NCBI GenBank assembly: GCA_047967505.1
Contig: CM106538.1
Source of the DNA: Dipteris shenzhenensis
Taxonomy: Eukaryota > Polypodiophyta > Polypodiopsida > Gleicheniales
Length of the DNA stretch: 64,000 nt
Reading direction: 5' to 3' (one strand)
Below, one piece after another: positions 42,388 to 54,256 of this stretch. Position 1 is the stretch's first letter; the number at the start of each line of letters is the position of its first letter. A program made the translations under genes and the position numbers. The notes below the pieces were generated by a model. It was given only the letters and a program-made list of their open reading frames with translations. It ran no database searches and had not been told where the DNA came from.

Positions 42388-42779
42388 ATCTGGTAGTGTC
42401 TAATTGCATACAGAAAATTTGAGTTGACAGGCGCGTAGAGCTCGAAAAACTGGTTATTTTTCCTTTTTGGAGCGTGTGCAAATTCTTCCTGGATTGGAAG
42501 TTATGGCTTGTCAAAGATTCTGTGAAGAAGAGGGGGGGGGGCCTTAAGGATGTGGCATAGACATTCATATGCTGCTTGCAGAACTGTGCTTGGCAGGGGC
42601 TCTGTGCTTAGGTGGCACTGTGGTGACTTTTAAACCAGCTTAGTTAACCCACAGTTACTTAAACTGACCAAGGTTCAACTGACCTGAACAGTTAACTTAA
42701 CCACAGTTAAAATTTATCTGCCACGTGGCATTTTGTGGTGAGACCTTGGAGAAGGAAGAAAGAAGAGCTTTGAGCCTTC
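42388..42779. other. leader between gag-only copia and LINE
   Basis: No gene or primer site. A G-run lies at 42532-42541, and TTAACCACAGTTA / AGTTAACCCACAGTTA words lie near 42645-42710. It could be copia leader or LINE 5' UTR. Confidence 0.4.
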
Positions 42780-42786
42780 TGCGACG

Positions 42787-43413
42787 ATGGCGACGGAGGA
42801 GCTCATGAGTTTTGTTGCGCACTCTGCAAGGCCTCTCAAGCTTGCAGTGTTTCAGTTCTGTAAAGGGGCGGATGGGAAGATTGCAGCCTCAGCCCCGAGG
42901 GATGGCCCCAGCTTTGCTTTCACTTTTCTCAGCGAAGGCACCGAGATTTGTATAGACGACTCAGTCTGGGAGGCTCTCAGAGAGCAGACGCACGCTCAAA
43001 TTTGCTCTTGGATAGGCCCGACGGGTGGATAGCTTCTCGAGACTCAGTGGTCCGAGGGTGACGTGTGCCTGTGGTGGTGATGCGCCGCCAAGCATTTTAG
43101 ATTGATTGTGATCCTCAGGCCCCCTCTGTCATGGCCCCTCCCCCAGGATGTCAGAGCCTGGACACCACAGAAACTTCGTGCCTTCTACGGGATGACTACC
43201 TCAGAGATCTCGAGCTGGCTCGAGAAAGCATTTGTCCATGGCACCAAAGGCCTCACGCCTCTTCTAAAAGTTTTGAAGAATAGGCAAGATGACCCCGCCT
43301 CCCCCTTCAAACCCTCACAAAAGCGTCAACGCCTTCATTCCGAACTACCAGCCTCTTCATCGACCTTGGCCACGAGCAGACAGTTGTTTGCAGCCTACCA
43401 GTCCTCATCATGA
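42787..43413 (+). pseudogene. LINE ORF1
   Basis: The ATG at 42787 opens MATEELMSFVAHSARPLKLA. The same frame runs through stops at 43030 and ~43078 to TGA at 43411-43413, about 209 codons. The C-terminal half reads WTPQKLRAFYGMTTSEISSW and ends in a basic, Ser-rich tail (PSQKRQRLHSELPASS). ORF1 proteins bind element RNA. No zinc knuckle is visible, so the type is unclear; assignment rests on position before ORF2. Confidence 0.65.
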
Positions 43414-44611
43414 GCTTACACCTTGTCTCCTGGAATGTGAACGGGTTTCATTCTTCTGGCACCCGTGGTCCTAGGAAGCTCATCTTGAGATAGGAACTTT
43501 AACCAGCAGTGATTGGTCGCTTGGATATGCTCCTGCTCCAGGAGCATAAGCTTTCAGTGGCTCATACCTATAGCTACGGGAAGATCCTCCTTGGACGCTC
43601 TCACACTTATTGGGAGCCCTCGATCAGTGCACAGGGGAGGAGTGGCGGTGTCTGCACTTCCGTTTCCGAGTCGATTGCCCAGGGAGTTTTTGGCCATGGT
43701 ACGTTGATCCCCGCCGGCCATGCACTTTGGGGTGGCCTAGAGTTGGAGGGCTCCAAAATGTTGGGATATCTCAAGGTGTATGCCTCAGCAGGCACACCTT
43801 GGTTTCTATGTGTGAGTGCTAGAGGCACAGTTAGGTGCCCACAAGCACAGTTAGATGGTGGAAAGCCACATAGGATGATTGAGAGAATCTAGGAGCAGAT
43901 TGAGGAGATGATTGTGGAGCTCTGAAGTCATCAGTGATGTCAGTGAGCATGTATGAGGTGCCTACTTAAGGACCTCACTCTTCTTCATTCTACAACCAAG
44001 TAATGCAAGTATTCTGAGTTTGTGTCCACTCTTTGCTTTCCTTTCAGTTTCCCCAACACAAAATAGGAATCCTCAACATCTATGCACCCACAGACCTCCG
44101 ACGCAGAGCCACCTTCTGGAGGACACTCATAGAGATTCTCCCAGACATGGATTCGTGGATTGTTGGAGGTGACTTCAACAATCTGGAGACTTTGGAGGAC
44201 CATCAGGGCAGAGGACCAGAGTTTATAGGTATAGCTCATGCAGATCAGTCCGCTTGGGACTCCTTTCTCTTCGCGACAGAAGGTAGGGACAGCTGGAGAG
44301 ACCCGTCCTTCCGCCGATGGCATGGGAGCTTGGACTTCTCGTGGGGTTTCCGCAGGGAAGGGGGCAGACTCCTGGAGAGATTGGACAGATTTTATGTCAG
44401 TGATTGGGCCATCAGCAGAGGTGGTCAGGTGCCTGTAATGCCAGGGACGACGCTCTCCGACCATGCGCCAGTGCTCTTGTCACAAGACTCGGCAGCTCAG
44501 TCCCGTCCTCCCCATTCGTGCAGGATTCTTGATTCCATCTTCTCCAGGGAGGAGGCAGTAGTATCGGTAGCCTTTGGGACAGAGATTGGGGCGAGTGCAT
44601 GGATCTGGTAG
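43410..44611 (+). pseudogene. LINE ORF2 endonuclease domain, split by a solo LTR
   Basis: The ATG at 43410 overlaps the ORF1 stop as ATGA and opens MSLHLVSWNVNGFHSSGTRG. Endonuclease motifs in order: WNVNG, LLLQEHK, then (after the insertion) GILNIYAPTD, WIVGGDFNNLE, LDFSWG and TLSDHAPV with the catalytic SDH. The endonuclease nicks target DNA to prime reverse transcription. Stops lie at 43491 and 43500. The frame shifts by two across 43759-44063 because the 305 bp added by the LTR and its target duplication are not a multiple of three. Confidence 0.93.
43759..44058 (+). mobile_element. solo LTR, 300 bp, inside the LINE endonuclease
   Basis: Begins TGTTGGGATATC and ends TTTCCCCAACA, with matching TGTTGGG/CCCAACA termini. 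CAAAA flanks both sides (43754-43758 and 44059-44063). The LINE protein is in phase again once LTR and one CAAAA are removed, giving an independent proof of insertion. TACTTAAGG at ~43962 may be a promoter element. Solo LTRs arise when recombination between two LTRs removes the interior; orientation is chosen only by convention. Confidence 0.95.
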
Positions 44612-46121
44612 AGTCGGTGGCACAAGCTCTGCAAGAGTCCAGCCAGATTTGCCACAGCTCGTAGCCCTTCAGGTTCGCCAGGAGTGGTGGGGCAGAGAGA
44701 GAGCTCTTCATAGGGACCTCGCCTCCATTCAACGGCTCCAGCAGGCAGCTTCGGGTTCGGAGGAGCTTTGGATTCAAGCCCTTCGACCTAGAGCCCTTCT
44801 TGAGGAGACTCTCCAGCGTCGCTCAGAGTTTTCTTATCACGCCTCCCTCTCCTACTAGACTCAAAAGGGCGACCGGATGAGCAAAAAGTTCTTCATGACA
44901 CATGGCCAGAGGGCAGTAGGTGATTAGCTCTGGAGTCTTAGGACAGCGGAGGGTCACATCATTACCAACCAGGAAGAGGTCTTTGGGTTGGCTACCGACT
45001 TCTACAAGACTCTTTTCCAACAGGAGCAACTTGCCCCCCACACTAGACGTTCCCACGAGGAGGTGTGGAGGCACATCCCGGCCCTTGTTCAACCCAACAT
45101 GCAGACAATGCTGATGGCACCATTCACCACTATCGAGATGCAGGAGGCCTTGATGGCCATCGATGGGGCAGAAATGCCCTGGTGAGGATGGGCTTTCTAG
45201 AGCTTTCTTCACCTCTTTCTGGGATCAAATCCATCAGCCCCTCCTAGCAGCCCTCCAGAGGATTTTCAGCAGTGGACATATGCCAAAGAGCCTCTCTTTG
45301 GGATTGATCTGCCTCATCCCGAAGGGGGGAGATCGACAAGAGATCCGTCAGTGGCGCCCGATCACTCTCCTCACCACTGCCTATAAAATCCTTGCCAAGA
45401 TGATCAGCGCCAGAGTTCGGCCACTACTTCTTGACCTCATTCATGACACTTAGACAGGCTTTGTCCAGGATCGCAGTATCCTGGATAATGTCTTCACCTT
45501 CTTAGAGGCAACGGAGTGGGCTCAGCATAGCGGGTCGCACTTAGCCATCCTACTTCTCGACTTTGAGAAGGCCTACAATCGAGTGGACTGGTCCTTCCTG
45601 GAGGGTACTTTGGAGAGACTTGGATTCTTAGTGGGATGGATTCAGGGTATCTCAGCGTTATACAGGACAGCTTCCAGCAGGGTCATCATCGGCAGTAGGA
45701 TGGGAGAGCGATTTCGATTGGAGAGATGAGTACATCAGGGTTGCCTCCTCGCTCCTTACCTGTTTCTCTTCTTCGCCGAGGCGATGACATACTATCTTCG
45801 GGTGAGATCGACAAGGATCCGTGGTGTTCGCCTTCCCATCAGGGAGGACACGGAGCTCCTGGACTTAGAGTATGCAGATGACACAGTGCTGTGTATGTTC
45901 AGGACGATGAGATGATGCTGGAGAGGGTGAGGCTGGCCTTAGAGGTCTTCTGTTCGATAGCCAGTGCGAAAATCAACTGGAACAAATCAGTTGGTTTTCT
46001 CACAAACCCTGGGGCATGCTCACAGTGGGGGAGATTTTTTGGTTTCAGATGGATCCCGCGGGGGCAGACTACTAGATATCTCGGCTTTCAGGTCGGCCTG
46101 GACATCACGCCAGCTCAATAG
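44612..46121 (+). pseudogene. LINE ORF2 reverse transcriptase
   Basis: Blocks across several frames: FFMTHGQRAVGD and ITNQEEVFGLATDFYKTLF; then LICLIPKGGDRQEIRQWRPI, LLTTAYKILAKMISARVRPL, TGFVQDRSILDNVFTFLEAT, LLLDFEKAYNRVDW (first catalytic Asp), VHQGCLLAPYLFLFF and LEYADDTVLC with YADD intact at about 45870-45883. A frameshift follows, and KINWNKSVGFL continues in another frame. Stops at many places make it dead. The order is that of L1-type RT. Confidence 0.95.
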
Positions 46122-48134
46122 TTTCTCCCGGTGCTAGATTCCATACGACGGAAGCTGGCTTTTTGGAGCACTGCTAAGCTCTCTCTTGCAGGTCGTGCTC
46201 TTGTAGTCAACCAGGTTCTCCTAGCCACGGCCTGGTATGTGGCCTCTTGTTGGTGCTTCTCGAGATCCTATGTGGCACAGCTCAGGAGGATGGTCCGGAA
46301 TTTCCTGTGGTCTGGGGGGGATGGTCTCAGAGATACCAGGGTAGCCTGGCAGACAGTCATTCTTCCGCAGGCTGAGGGTGGCTTGGGGGTCATTGATCCT
46401 GAGCTTCAAAGTCAGGCCCTGTTGGGCAAGTTAGTTATCCGCGGTTTGACCCCGGGGGGCAAACGTGGAAGATGTTACTTCAGCAAGGGATCAGTTCTTG
46501 CACCCCGCACCGAGGAGGAGAGTGGCTACCGTCCCTCAGGTGGATCTTAACCTCTGCACCGCTTACCCGCCCTGCTCCCTGCTCATTCGTAGCCTGCTCA
46601 TGGTTTGGAGGCGACTCCATCTCAGTCTCCTCCAGTCGCCTCCTAGCAGTCAGGAGGAGATCGACCGCCAGCCGCTCATCCGGAATGATCAGATTAGAGA
46701 TGCCTTGGGCCTTCAGCTGGGGGAGAGGTCGCATATCTCATGGGACAGCTGGATGCGGGGGCCTACCCGGTCCCTTTGACTTTGGAGGGACACTTACAGA
46801 CACTTGGAGACCGTTGCTCTAGCAGCCGTAGTAGGAGGTGTCCGTGGAGCTCAGGCGAGACGCACAGAGATAGATGGAGTGATTCCTGCCGATTGGTTGG
46901 TTCCACCCGAGATTCAGATCCTCATGCTTGGTGATGCCCGTTGGCTTGGACAGTTCACCCCTCGTGGCATCCCACTGGTTGTTGCAAGCCAGCTGGACGA
47001 CTCCTCTGGTTCCTTCTTCGTCGTTTTGGGGGACGGCCGACTCAGGAGAGAGGGTGTGCTCATCGACCCCCTTCTCTCGTGGCAGAGGGTTCGTGTCGTA
47101 GGCCTCATGGGGAAGGTTTGGCGGATCAATCCTAGTATAGAGTAGGATCAGCTGTAGTTATGGCGCCTCTAGCTGTGGGAGGGGTAGGCCTTGTCAGAGC
47201 TTGATTGGGACCCAGGAGAGTGGAGATGGCCAGAGGTTGTGGCAGGCTAGGGGCCGACCCCTTTCTTCACTTACAGTACGAAACTGGGCAAGAGAGTTCT
47301 CAAGAGGATGTAGAGCAGACCGCCCACCCAGCGGCCCAGTTGGTATTCTCAGGGTATTTCCAAGCTATTTTTGCAGGCCTTTTGGAAGGCCTTGTGGGAG
47401 AGCTGGCGGCCGCGGAAGATTTCCTACTTCCTTTTGCTACTCGCCCACAAGGGTCTTCTAGTGGGGAGCTAGTTGCAACAGATTGGTTAGGATGGACTCT
47501 ATCAGATTTACCTTGAGGACGAGGAGTCACCAAAGCACTGCTTGTGGAGCTGCACTCACGCCCAGGATGTGTGGAGGCGGGCCTTCGAGATCCTTACTCG
47601 TGCAGCACCGGAGTCACCTAGGGCGCGTTCTGCTAGTGCAGCACCACACCTGGCTATCACCAATTGTTCGAGGCAGGCCCACAGGACCCTATGTTCCTTA
47701 TCACACACGAGACTTGGGGGCCGCTTGAGGGCATCTCGTAGCACTTGGCAGAGGCAGACACAGGATCTCAGGTGAGGCAGCCAGTCTGGGAGATTATTAG
47801 CAGCATCGTCGGATGGCACATTTGGACCTCGCGCTGCGCGCAGATCCTCAGTCGTACCTCTCTTTCGATTGCCCAGGTCATGGCCGACATCTGGAGCAAG
47901 ATTATCCACACGCTCAGAGGCCAGTGGGACCAGCAGATCCAGGTGGATTCCTGGCCGGGAGAAGCAGAGATGTTTCCTTCGAGATTGGGATATGCAGGGC
48001 CTTTTCTTCGAGCATACTTCTCAAGGCCTTCAGTGGTGCTACTCACCACCTCTCTGGCTATTTATTCACACCCGCCTGATCCCTCCGTGAGAGAGAGCTT
48101 TTTGTTTCCTCTTAGGCCTGCGTCCGATTTGTGA
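46122..48134 (+). pseudogene. LINE ORF2 C-terminal region with zf-RVT
   Basis: Frame 3 reads LDSIRRKLAFWSTAKLSLAG, then WYVASCWCFSRSYVAQLRRM and NFLWSGGDGLRDTRVAWQTV, the usual segment after RT. Further pieces include EEIDRQPLIRNDQIRDALGL. A zf-RVT-like block HCLWSCTHAQDVWRRAFEIL lies near 47537-47595, and WEIISSIVGWHIWTSRCAQI near 47790-47845. At least four frame changes occur. The 3' UTR follows. Confidence 0.85.
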
Positions 48135-48215
48135 ACGCAGCCCCGTCAGCTGCAAAACTGACCCCATGTATCTTGTTTTTTGAAGTAATATAATTAGCAC
48201 TGTTTTTTCACAAAA

Positions 48216-48529
48216 AATAGCAGGTATTTCTTCTATGCTATCTGCATTTGCCAATGTGATAGCAGGAGCTCCCATGCTGGTGATAAGGGGATGTCCAGAT
48301 CCCCAATAGGTTTTGGTGACTAGGGCTGAGTCAATTATTTTTCTTGTATCTCCTTACTAATGATTATGTCCAATAAGTGTGGAATCTTGCATTTTTGGGT
48401 AGATGAACCATTGAGTTTCTTTGTGAAGAATATGACCAAATGTTGGATCTAGTCTTGCTTTAGCTACCTACTAAGCAAAAAAAAAGTGCAGAGTGGGAGG
48501 GATCGATTCTTGCCGCACTTGACTCCCAA
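48216..48529 (-). other. left part of an older element interrupted by copia B
   Basis: Unique sequence between the LINE 3' end and the copia B target site. On -, KLNGSSTQKCKIPHLLDIII is protein-like, but stops are frequent. The region across copia B (54430 onward) is also - strand retroelement sequence, so both may be one interrupted element. Confidence 0.35.
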
Positions 48530-48534
48530 GATTG

Positions 48535-48707
48535 TGTGGGGGTTAAAGGTCACTGTGCCTTTACCCTGGTTATGTACAATACTCAAACACATATATCAGT
48601 GAATGAAAAAGAAGATTAGGGTGGTTTTGCACTTACCAAAACTTGTGTGGCTCTCTCTGTTTCTCTCTCTCCCTCTTTCGTTCTTGCTTTCGTTGAGAGC
48701 ACTCTCA
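48535..48707 (+). repeat. 5' LTR of copia B
   Basis: TGTGGGGGTTAAAGG to GAGAGCACTCTCA, 173 bp, with a CT-rich right half. Confidence 0.96.
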
Positions 48708-48709
48708 AC

Positions 48710-48721
48710 TGGTATCAGATC
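48710..48721 (+). other. primer binding site of copia B
   Basis: TGGTATCAGATC, two bases after the 5' LTR; initiator-Met type with a changed end. Confidence 0.92.
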
Positions 48722-50159
48722 TCGGGTGATCTAGCTGAGCGTGTGTGAATGCTTGGAAGCTCAACAGCTCTATGAGAGGAAGGAGAAGCTCTGTCGGAAG
48801 CCTTGTGGGTGACTTTACTTGCATCCGAGTGTGTAGAGACCTTGGAGGAACCTTTGGAAAAGTCACTTTGGTTTTGTGAAGTGGTTTTAAGAGTCTGTTA
48901 AGTGTTTTCAAAGAAAAAGTCGTTTTTTGAGCTTTTCCCTGTTTCGTTCGATGACAGAGACTCCGTATTGACTTGTAGAGGCAACTATTGCTTGCCTTTG
49001 GTGTCCACTTCACTTCAAGAGCTTGGAAACACCTTCATTCTTGAATCTGGGATCATTTCATTGGATTTCTGACTCACTGTGTCAGTTTCTGCATTTTTCT
49101 ACCCGGGTGTTGGAACTCAAGTTTGGAGCAACCATATGCAGATCTGTCAGTTCCGGTGGACTCAAGAAGTCCTAAAACTTCTATGTTGCTCATCATTCGC
49201 ACTCCGGTGGAGTTTACAAACAGCTCTGTTTCCAAAAACGTTTTTCAGTCCGTGTGTTGAACCCAGTGATTGAGACCACGGTTTCCAAAACCGTCTGTCC
49301 CATTGCGTTTTGGATGCCCAAAAACCCCTACCTATCAGTTCTTATGCGATTCGATGGAGGATTTTTAGAGTTATAGATCTCTGTGTATTCGATTTCATCT
49401 CTCTCTTACGCATTTTTCATTCTAAGGTTTTGAAACCTTAGATTTATGCCACATGGCAGTGGATAAGTGTTGACTCCCATTTCTCACTCATCGGTTGGGA
49501 TTTTGGAGTTCCGACAGAAGAGAGATATTTGCAGATTTTCTTGCTAAGTCCGATTATGCAATGGCGCCCATGTTTTGAGGCATCTCAGGTTCTATTTTCA
49601 GTAGCGGTCATTACCGTAGGACCATGATTTCTTGAGCATACCTTATGCAGATCACTCTGGTTGTAGTTTGAGCAGTGTGCGCTCATTCATGGTGTGCATT
49701 GGGTTGCAATGGATGATTTATAGGCCATTTGGATGCATTGCAGTCCTTATTGGACGCGTTGATAGGCCAAATTGCCTTGTGGGATGCTATTTTTATGGAC
49801 GCTTTGCATATGGATGCTATTTTATGCTGAGGGACAGCTTTGACACATTGCAAGTGATGCACTGATAGTGCTATGCTCTCTTGAATGAAATATTATTAAT
49901 GCATATGCCAGTGGATAGTGTTTATGCTTGAGTCATTTGGCACTTATTGGCATTTTGGATTGCCATTGCAGTTGGCATTTTCTTTTGGGCTAGATTTGCT
50001 CATATGGATGCATAGTATATGCACATGAGTCAGATGCTTTGAGACATGAGTTTTGGTGATATTTCACTCTATTGTGGCATACACATTTGGGTGCACCTAG
50101 TATTGGTGTGATTCTCTCTTGTAGACACTAGCATTTGGGATTTTTGCTTCATTTGCATT
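48722..50159 (+). other. leader of copia B
   Basis: About 1.4 kb without recognisable coding. Near 49730-49830, GGATGCTATTTTTATGGAC and GGATGCTATTTTATGCTG are related short repeats. Confidence 0.7.
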
Positions 50160-51359
50160 ATGGCATCCTCTTCCATGTCTGAAAAGGAGTTTTTCAACAT
50201 TAAAAAGTTTGATGGGACAAACTTTTCTTTGTGGAAAGAACAGATAAGGGATGTGCTTATTTAAAAGAAGTAGATTAAACCCTTGGCAAGGACTGAAGCT
50301 AAGCGTGCAAATATGTCTGAGGATGATTGGAATGAGTTGGATGCACTAGCAAAGTCTACTATTAGACTTCATCTTGCAGAGTCAGTTTATTTCACATTAG
50401 TAAATGAGCAAACTACGGAAGATCTGTGGAAGAAACTGTGTGCCACTTATGAAAAGGAAACTGCCTCTAATAAAGTTTACCTCATGAAGAGGTTGTTTGA
50501 GCTACAGATGAAGGAAGGGGTCTCCATTGCTTCTCCCTTAAATGAATTCAATATTATTTTCAGCTAGCTTCATGCTCAGAAGATGAATTTTGATGCGGAG
50601 ACTAAGGCAATATTTCTCTTATGTTTATTGCCATCCTCATGGGATACCTTCCGTACAATTGTCAGTAACTCTGCACCTGGTGGAGTACTGAAATTTGATG
50701 ATGTTGTGGGTAGCTTGTTGGTTGAGGAGATTAGACAGAAGTCTATGGACGGCAACAAGCAGGATGTAGCCTTAAATGTGCAAAGGGGTAGATCACAGTT
50801 CAGGTGGAAGTCCCAAGAAAGAGGGAAGTCTCGTAGCAAATCCAGGGCACGGAACATTGAGTGTTACCACTATGGCAAAAAGGGCCATATGAAAAAGGAT
50901 TGCTACAAGCTGAAAAGAGAGCAAAAGGATAAGAAAAAGAATGCAAATTGGGGTGCAAATCAAAAGGAAGAGAGTCCAGGAAAAGTGAAGATCGAGGAGA
51001 TCAATGCAGTCACACATGATAGTGACAATGAAGTTCTCTTCATGTCTAGTTTATCTGCAGAGTTGCTTACCACTTCAGATGATGCATATTCCCAGGATTG
51101 GATTTTGGATTCTGGTGCTTCATTCCATGTTACTCCCCATAGGGAATGGTTCTTCACTTATGACAGTGGAAAGACAGGTTGTGTGCATCTTGCAAATGAC
51201 TATGCATGTGACATAGTGGGAGTAGGTGACATAAAGTTTTCTTTTGCAAATGGGTCTGCATTTATTTTGAAACATGTGAGACATGTGCCTAAGTTGACCA
51301 AGAGTCTTATTTCTGTGGGTCAGCTATATGATGCTGGTTTTCACACCACTTTTGGCTTT
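50160..51359 (+). pseudogene. copia B gag and protease
   Basis: The ATG at 50160 opens MASSSMSEKEFFNIKKFDGT, the start of a UBN2-type gag. One frame runs to the TAG at 51360 with stops near 50262, 50271 and 50565. Gag core: WNELDALAKSTIRLHLAESV, WKKLCATYEKETASNKVYLM, LLPSSWDTFRTIVSNSAPGG. The zinc knuckle at 50862-50903 reads CYHYGKKGHMKKDC, with Tyr (codon 50871-50873) where the second Cys belongs. The protease site WILDSGASFHVTPH is intact near 51102-51143. The 67 bp at 50425-50491 are also found in gypsy C. Confidence 0.95.
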
Positions 51360-52063
51360 TAGAGTTGGAAAATTCAGAAGGGCTCTATGCTTTTGGCCAA
51401 GGGTGCCAAGTGTGGGACTTTGTATCCCTTACATGTATCAGGGGTATTTGATCATGTTGTTGCAATAACCGATCAGCCAAGCACTTCTTTGTGGCATTGC
51501 AGGTTGGGACACATGAGCCAAAATGGGATGAAACTCTTATGCCCCGTTTGGGTTATGTACCGCATTTCAGTTTCTCTGATTTTGAATTTTGTGAGCACTG
51601 TCTCTATGGGAAGCAGACTAAATCAGCCCATAAAAGAAGGGGAAAGAAAGAGTTTGAAAAGCTTGATTTGGTGCATTCAGACATATGTGGTCCCATGCCT
51701 ACACGGTCATTAGGCGGGGCTGAATACTATGTGACATTCATTGATGATGCAACTAGGAAAGTGTGGGCTTATGCTATAGCTCGGAAGAGTGATGTGTTCT
51801 AGGTATTTCAGAAATGGCTGGCCTTGGTTGAGAATCAGTCAGGTAGAACACTTAAATGCCTACGAATTGACAATGGTGGAGAGTATGTCTCTCATGACTT
51901 TCAGCATTTCTGTGATACATGTGGGATTAAGAGGGAGCTGACATCCCCTCATACTCCAGAGCAAAATCCAATTGTAGAAAAGATAACCATACCATTCAAG
52001 AAAGGTTGCAATGCATGCTTTCCAATGCAAGTCTTTCTGGTCGTTTTTGGGCTGAGGCAATGA
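51360..52063 (+). pseudogene. copia B gag-pre-integrase and integrase
   Basis: The pre-integrase segment LWHCRLGHMSQNGMKLL is in frame 3; a frameshift near 51540 moves the rest to frame 2. FCEHCLYGKQTKSAHKR completes the HHCC zinc domain. LDLVHSDICGPM supplies the first catalytic Asp and LRIDNGGEYVSHDFQHFC the second. TPEQNPIVEKITIPFK is the Glu block, altered from the usual QNGVAERxN but with Glu kept. A stop lies at 51800, and a second frameshift near 52000 leads into frame 1. Confidence 0.94.
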
Positions 52064-54189
52064 AGACTACAGTGCATGTGATCAATAGATCACCTAGTAA
52101 GAGTTTGGATGGTGGTATTCTTGAAGAGGCATGGAGTGGCAAGAAGCCCTCTTACTCTCATTTGCATATATTTGGGTGTGAGGCATATGCACATGTGCCA
52201 AAAGAGCTTCAAAAGAAGATAGATCCTAAGTCTAGGAAATGCATCTTGCTAGGTCATGGTGAAAGAGGAGAGATGGGCTATCGTCTCTGGGATCCAGAAG
52301 CAAAGAAGATCATATGCAGCCATGATGTAGTCTTCAATGAGAAAAAGATGCATAAGGCACCCATGAGGGATGTGGAAATGAGGAGAATCACTTTCCAGGA
52401 TGTGAATCCACCTGCATATGTTGATAGACAGCAAGCTGTCCATGCACCAAATGTGCAAGAAATGGTACCACAAAGTACTCCCACAGGTATACAATCAAGG
52501 GTAGATGATGGATCATCTATTGGTGGAAATGATGAGCCAAATGTGGCTGATATGTAGGTGGGACAACAAGCTGAAATGCCCTTGAGAAGATCATATAGAG
52601 TGTCTAGACTGCCTGATAGGTTTGTTCCAGGGGTAGACTATGTGATGCTTAATGATTGCGGGGAGCCTTCTTGCTACAGAGAGGCTATGATGTGCGAGGA
52701 TCAACACAAGTGGGAGTATGCTATGCAATCAGAGATGAGTTCACTTATGAAGAATAAGACTTTGGACTTGGTTTCCTTGCCACATGGAAAGAAAACATTG
52801 CCATGTAAATGGGTCTACAAAATGAAGGTCATAGGTGATGATGTGCCTAGGTACAAGGCCCGTATGGTCGCTAAAGGGTTCAAGCAAGAGAAGGGTGTGG
52901 ACTTTGATGAGATATTCTCTCCGGTTGTGAAGATGACCACACTTAGATGCATGCTTGGACTAGTGGCATTAGAGGATATGGAGCTTATGTAGATGGATGT
53001 TAGGACAGCTTTCTTGCATGGGGATTTGCATGAGGAAATTTACATGGTGCAGCCGGAAGGCTTTGAAGAAAAGGGCAAAGAGCATTTAGTTTGCAAGCTG
53101 AAGAAGAGTCTCTATGGTCTTAAGCAAGTGCCTAGAGAATGGCATCAGAAGTTTGATGCTTTCATTCGGTCCCAGGGTTTTAGCAGGAGTGAAATTGATC
53201 ATTGCCTCTACACTAAAAGGGCTAAGGACAATAGCCTGATAATCTTGGCACTATATGTGGATGAAATGCTATTGGCTAGCAAGAATACTTATGAGCTAGA
53301 TGCATTAAAGGCCAAGTTGCATGAGGCCTTTGATATGAAGGATTTGGGATTTGCAGGTCATATTCTTGGTATGCGCATCACGCGTGATCGGAGTAGGAAA
53401 CTCCTTTGGCTTTCACAAAAGGAGTATGTTACAAAAGTATTGCAGCATTTCAATATGGAGGGGGGGAAGGTAGTGAGTACTCCATTGCCTCCATATGTGA
53501 AACTGAGTCATACAGATAGTCCCAAATCAGATGAGGAAAGGGCCATGATGGCCAAGGTTCCTTATGCATCAGCAGTTGGGAGTCTTATGTGTGCTATGAT
53601 AGCTACTAGACCAGACACTGGATTTGCAGTGGGAGTTGTTAGCCGGTATATGGATAATCCAGGAAAGAGGCATTGGGAGGCAATTAAGTGCATCATGAGG
53701 TACATGAAGGGTACCAAGGAGATGTGCATCTGCTTTGGTAGAGGACACATGCGTGTACTTGGGTACATAGATTCAGACTATGCAGGGCATGTGGATAGTA
53801 GGAGATCCACTTCTGGTTATGTGTTCACCTTTGCAGGTGGTGCAGTGTCAGGGATGTCTCGTGCACAGAAGTGTGTTGCTTTTTCTACCACAGAGGCTGA
53901 GTATGTTGTAGCCACAGGTTGCAAGGAGGCTATATGGCTTGATCGGCTAGTGGGAGATTTGGGGATTCATACAAGTGTACCGACATTGCATAGTGATTCC
54001 ATGAGCGCTATTCAGTTAGCACAGAATCTAGTCTTTCATGCAAAGACCAAACACATTGAGGTCAGGTACCATTTCATCAGGGAGGTACTTGAGGACAAGC
54101 GCATAGAGCTTGTCACGGTTCATACAGATGATAACCTTGCAGATATGCTGATGAAGAGTCTAAGCAGTTTGAGTATTGTCATGTATTGA
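52006..54189 (+). pseudogene. copia B integrase C-terminus, RT and RNase H
   Basis: One frame of about 728 codons, broken only by TAG at 52555 and 52990. It starts with the integrase end (FWAEAMKTTVHVINRSPSKS, HIFGCEAYAHVPKELQ). RT follows: KTLPCKWVYKMKVIGDDVPR, KARMVAKGFKQEKGVDFDEI, MDVRTAFLHGDLHEEIYMVQ, KKSLYGLKQVPREWHQKF. The catalytic box at 53254-53265 reads Y-V-D-E, not Y-V-D-D. RNase H keeps its acidic residues in GYIDSDYAG, EAEYVV, LHSDSMSAIQLA and DNLADML. Confidence 0.96.
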
Positions 54190-54240
54190 TGGGCATTAGA
54201 TAGTATGCTCACTGGTTGTTCTCCCTTAAAGGCACATTTT

Positions 54241-54256
54241 CCTTTAAGTGGGAGGT
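54241..54256 (+). other. polypurine tract of copia B
   Basis: AAGTGGGAGG lies just before the 3' LTR start at 54257, the expected plus-strand primer. Confidence 0.9.

Larger units (their letters stand above)
42780..48215 (+). mobile_element. L1-like LINE on +, near full length, decayed
   Basis: Order: ORF1, APE-type endonuclease, reverse transcriptase with YADD, zinc-binding C-terminus, and an AT-rich 3' end (TTTTTTGAAGTAATATAATT near 48177-48196) before unique sequence. GC content is clearly above its surroundings. ORF2 is broken by stops and frameshifts and by a 300-bp solo LTR. No RNase H domain was recognised. No flanking target duplication was identified, so the exact ends are approximate. 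Confidence 0.92.

Noticed and set aside
46465-48134. Many overlapping frames on both strands
   Set aside because: Shadows of the GC-rich LINE ORF2 C-terminal region in other frames.
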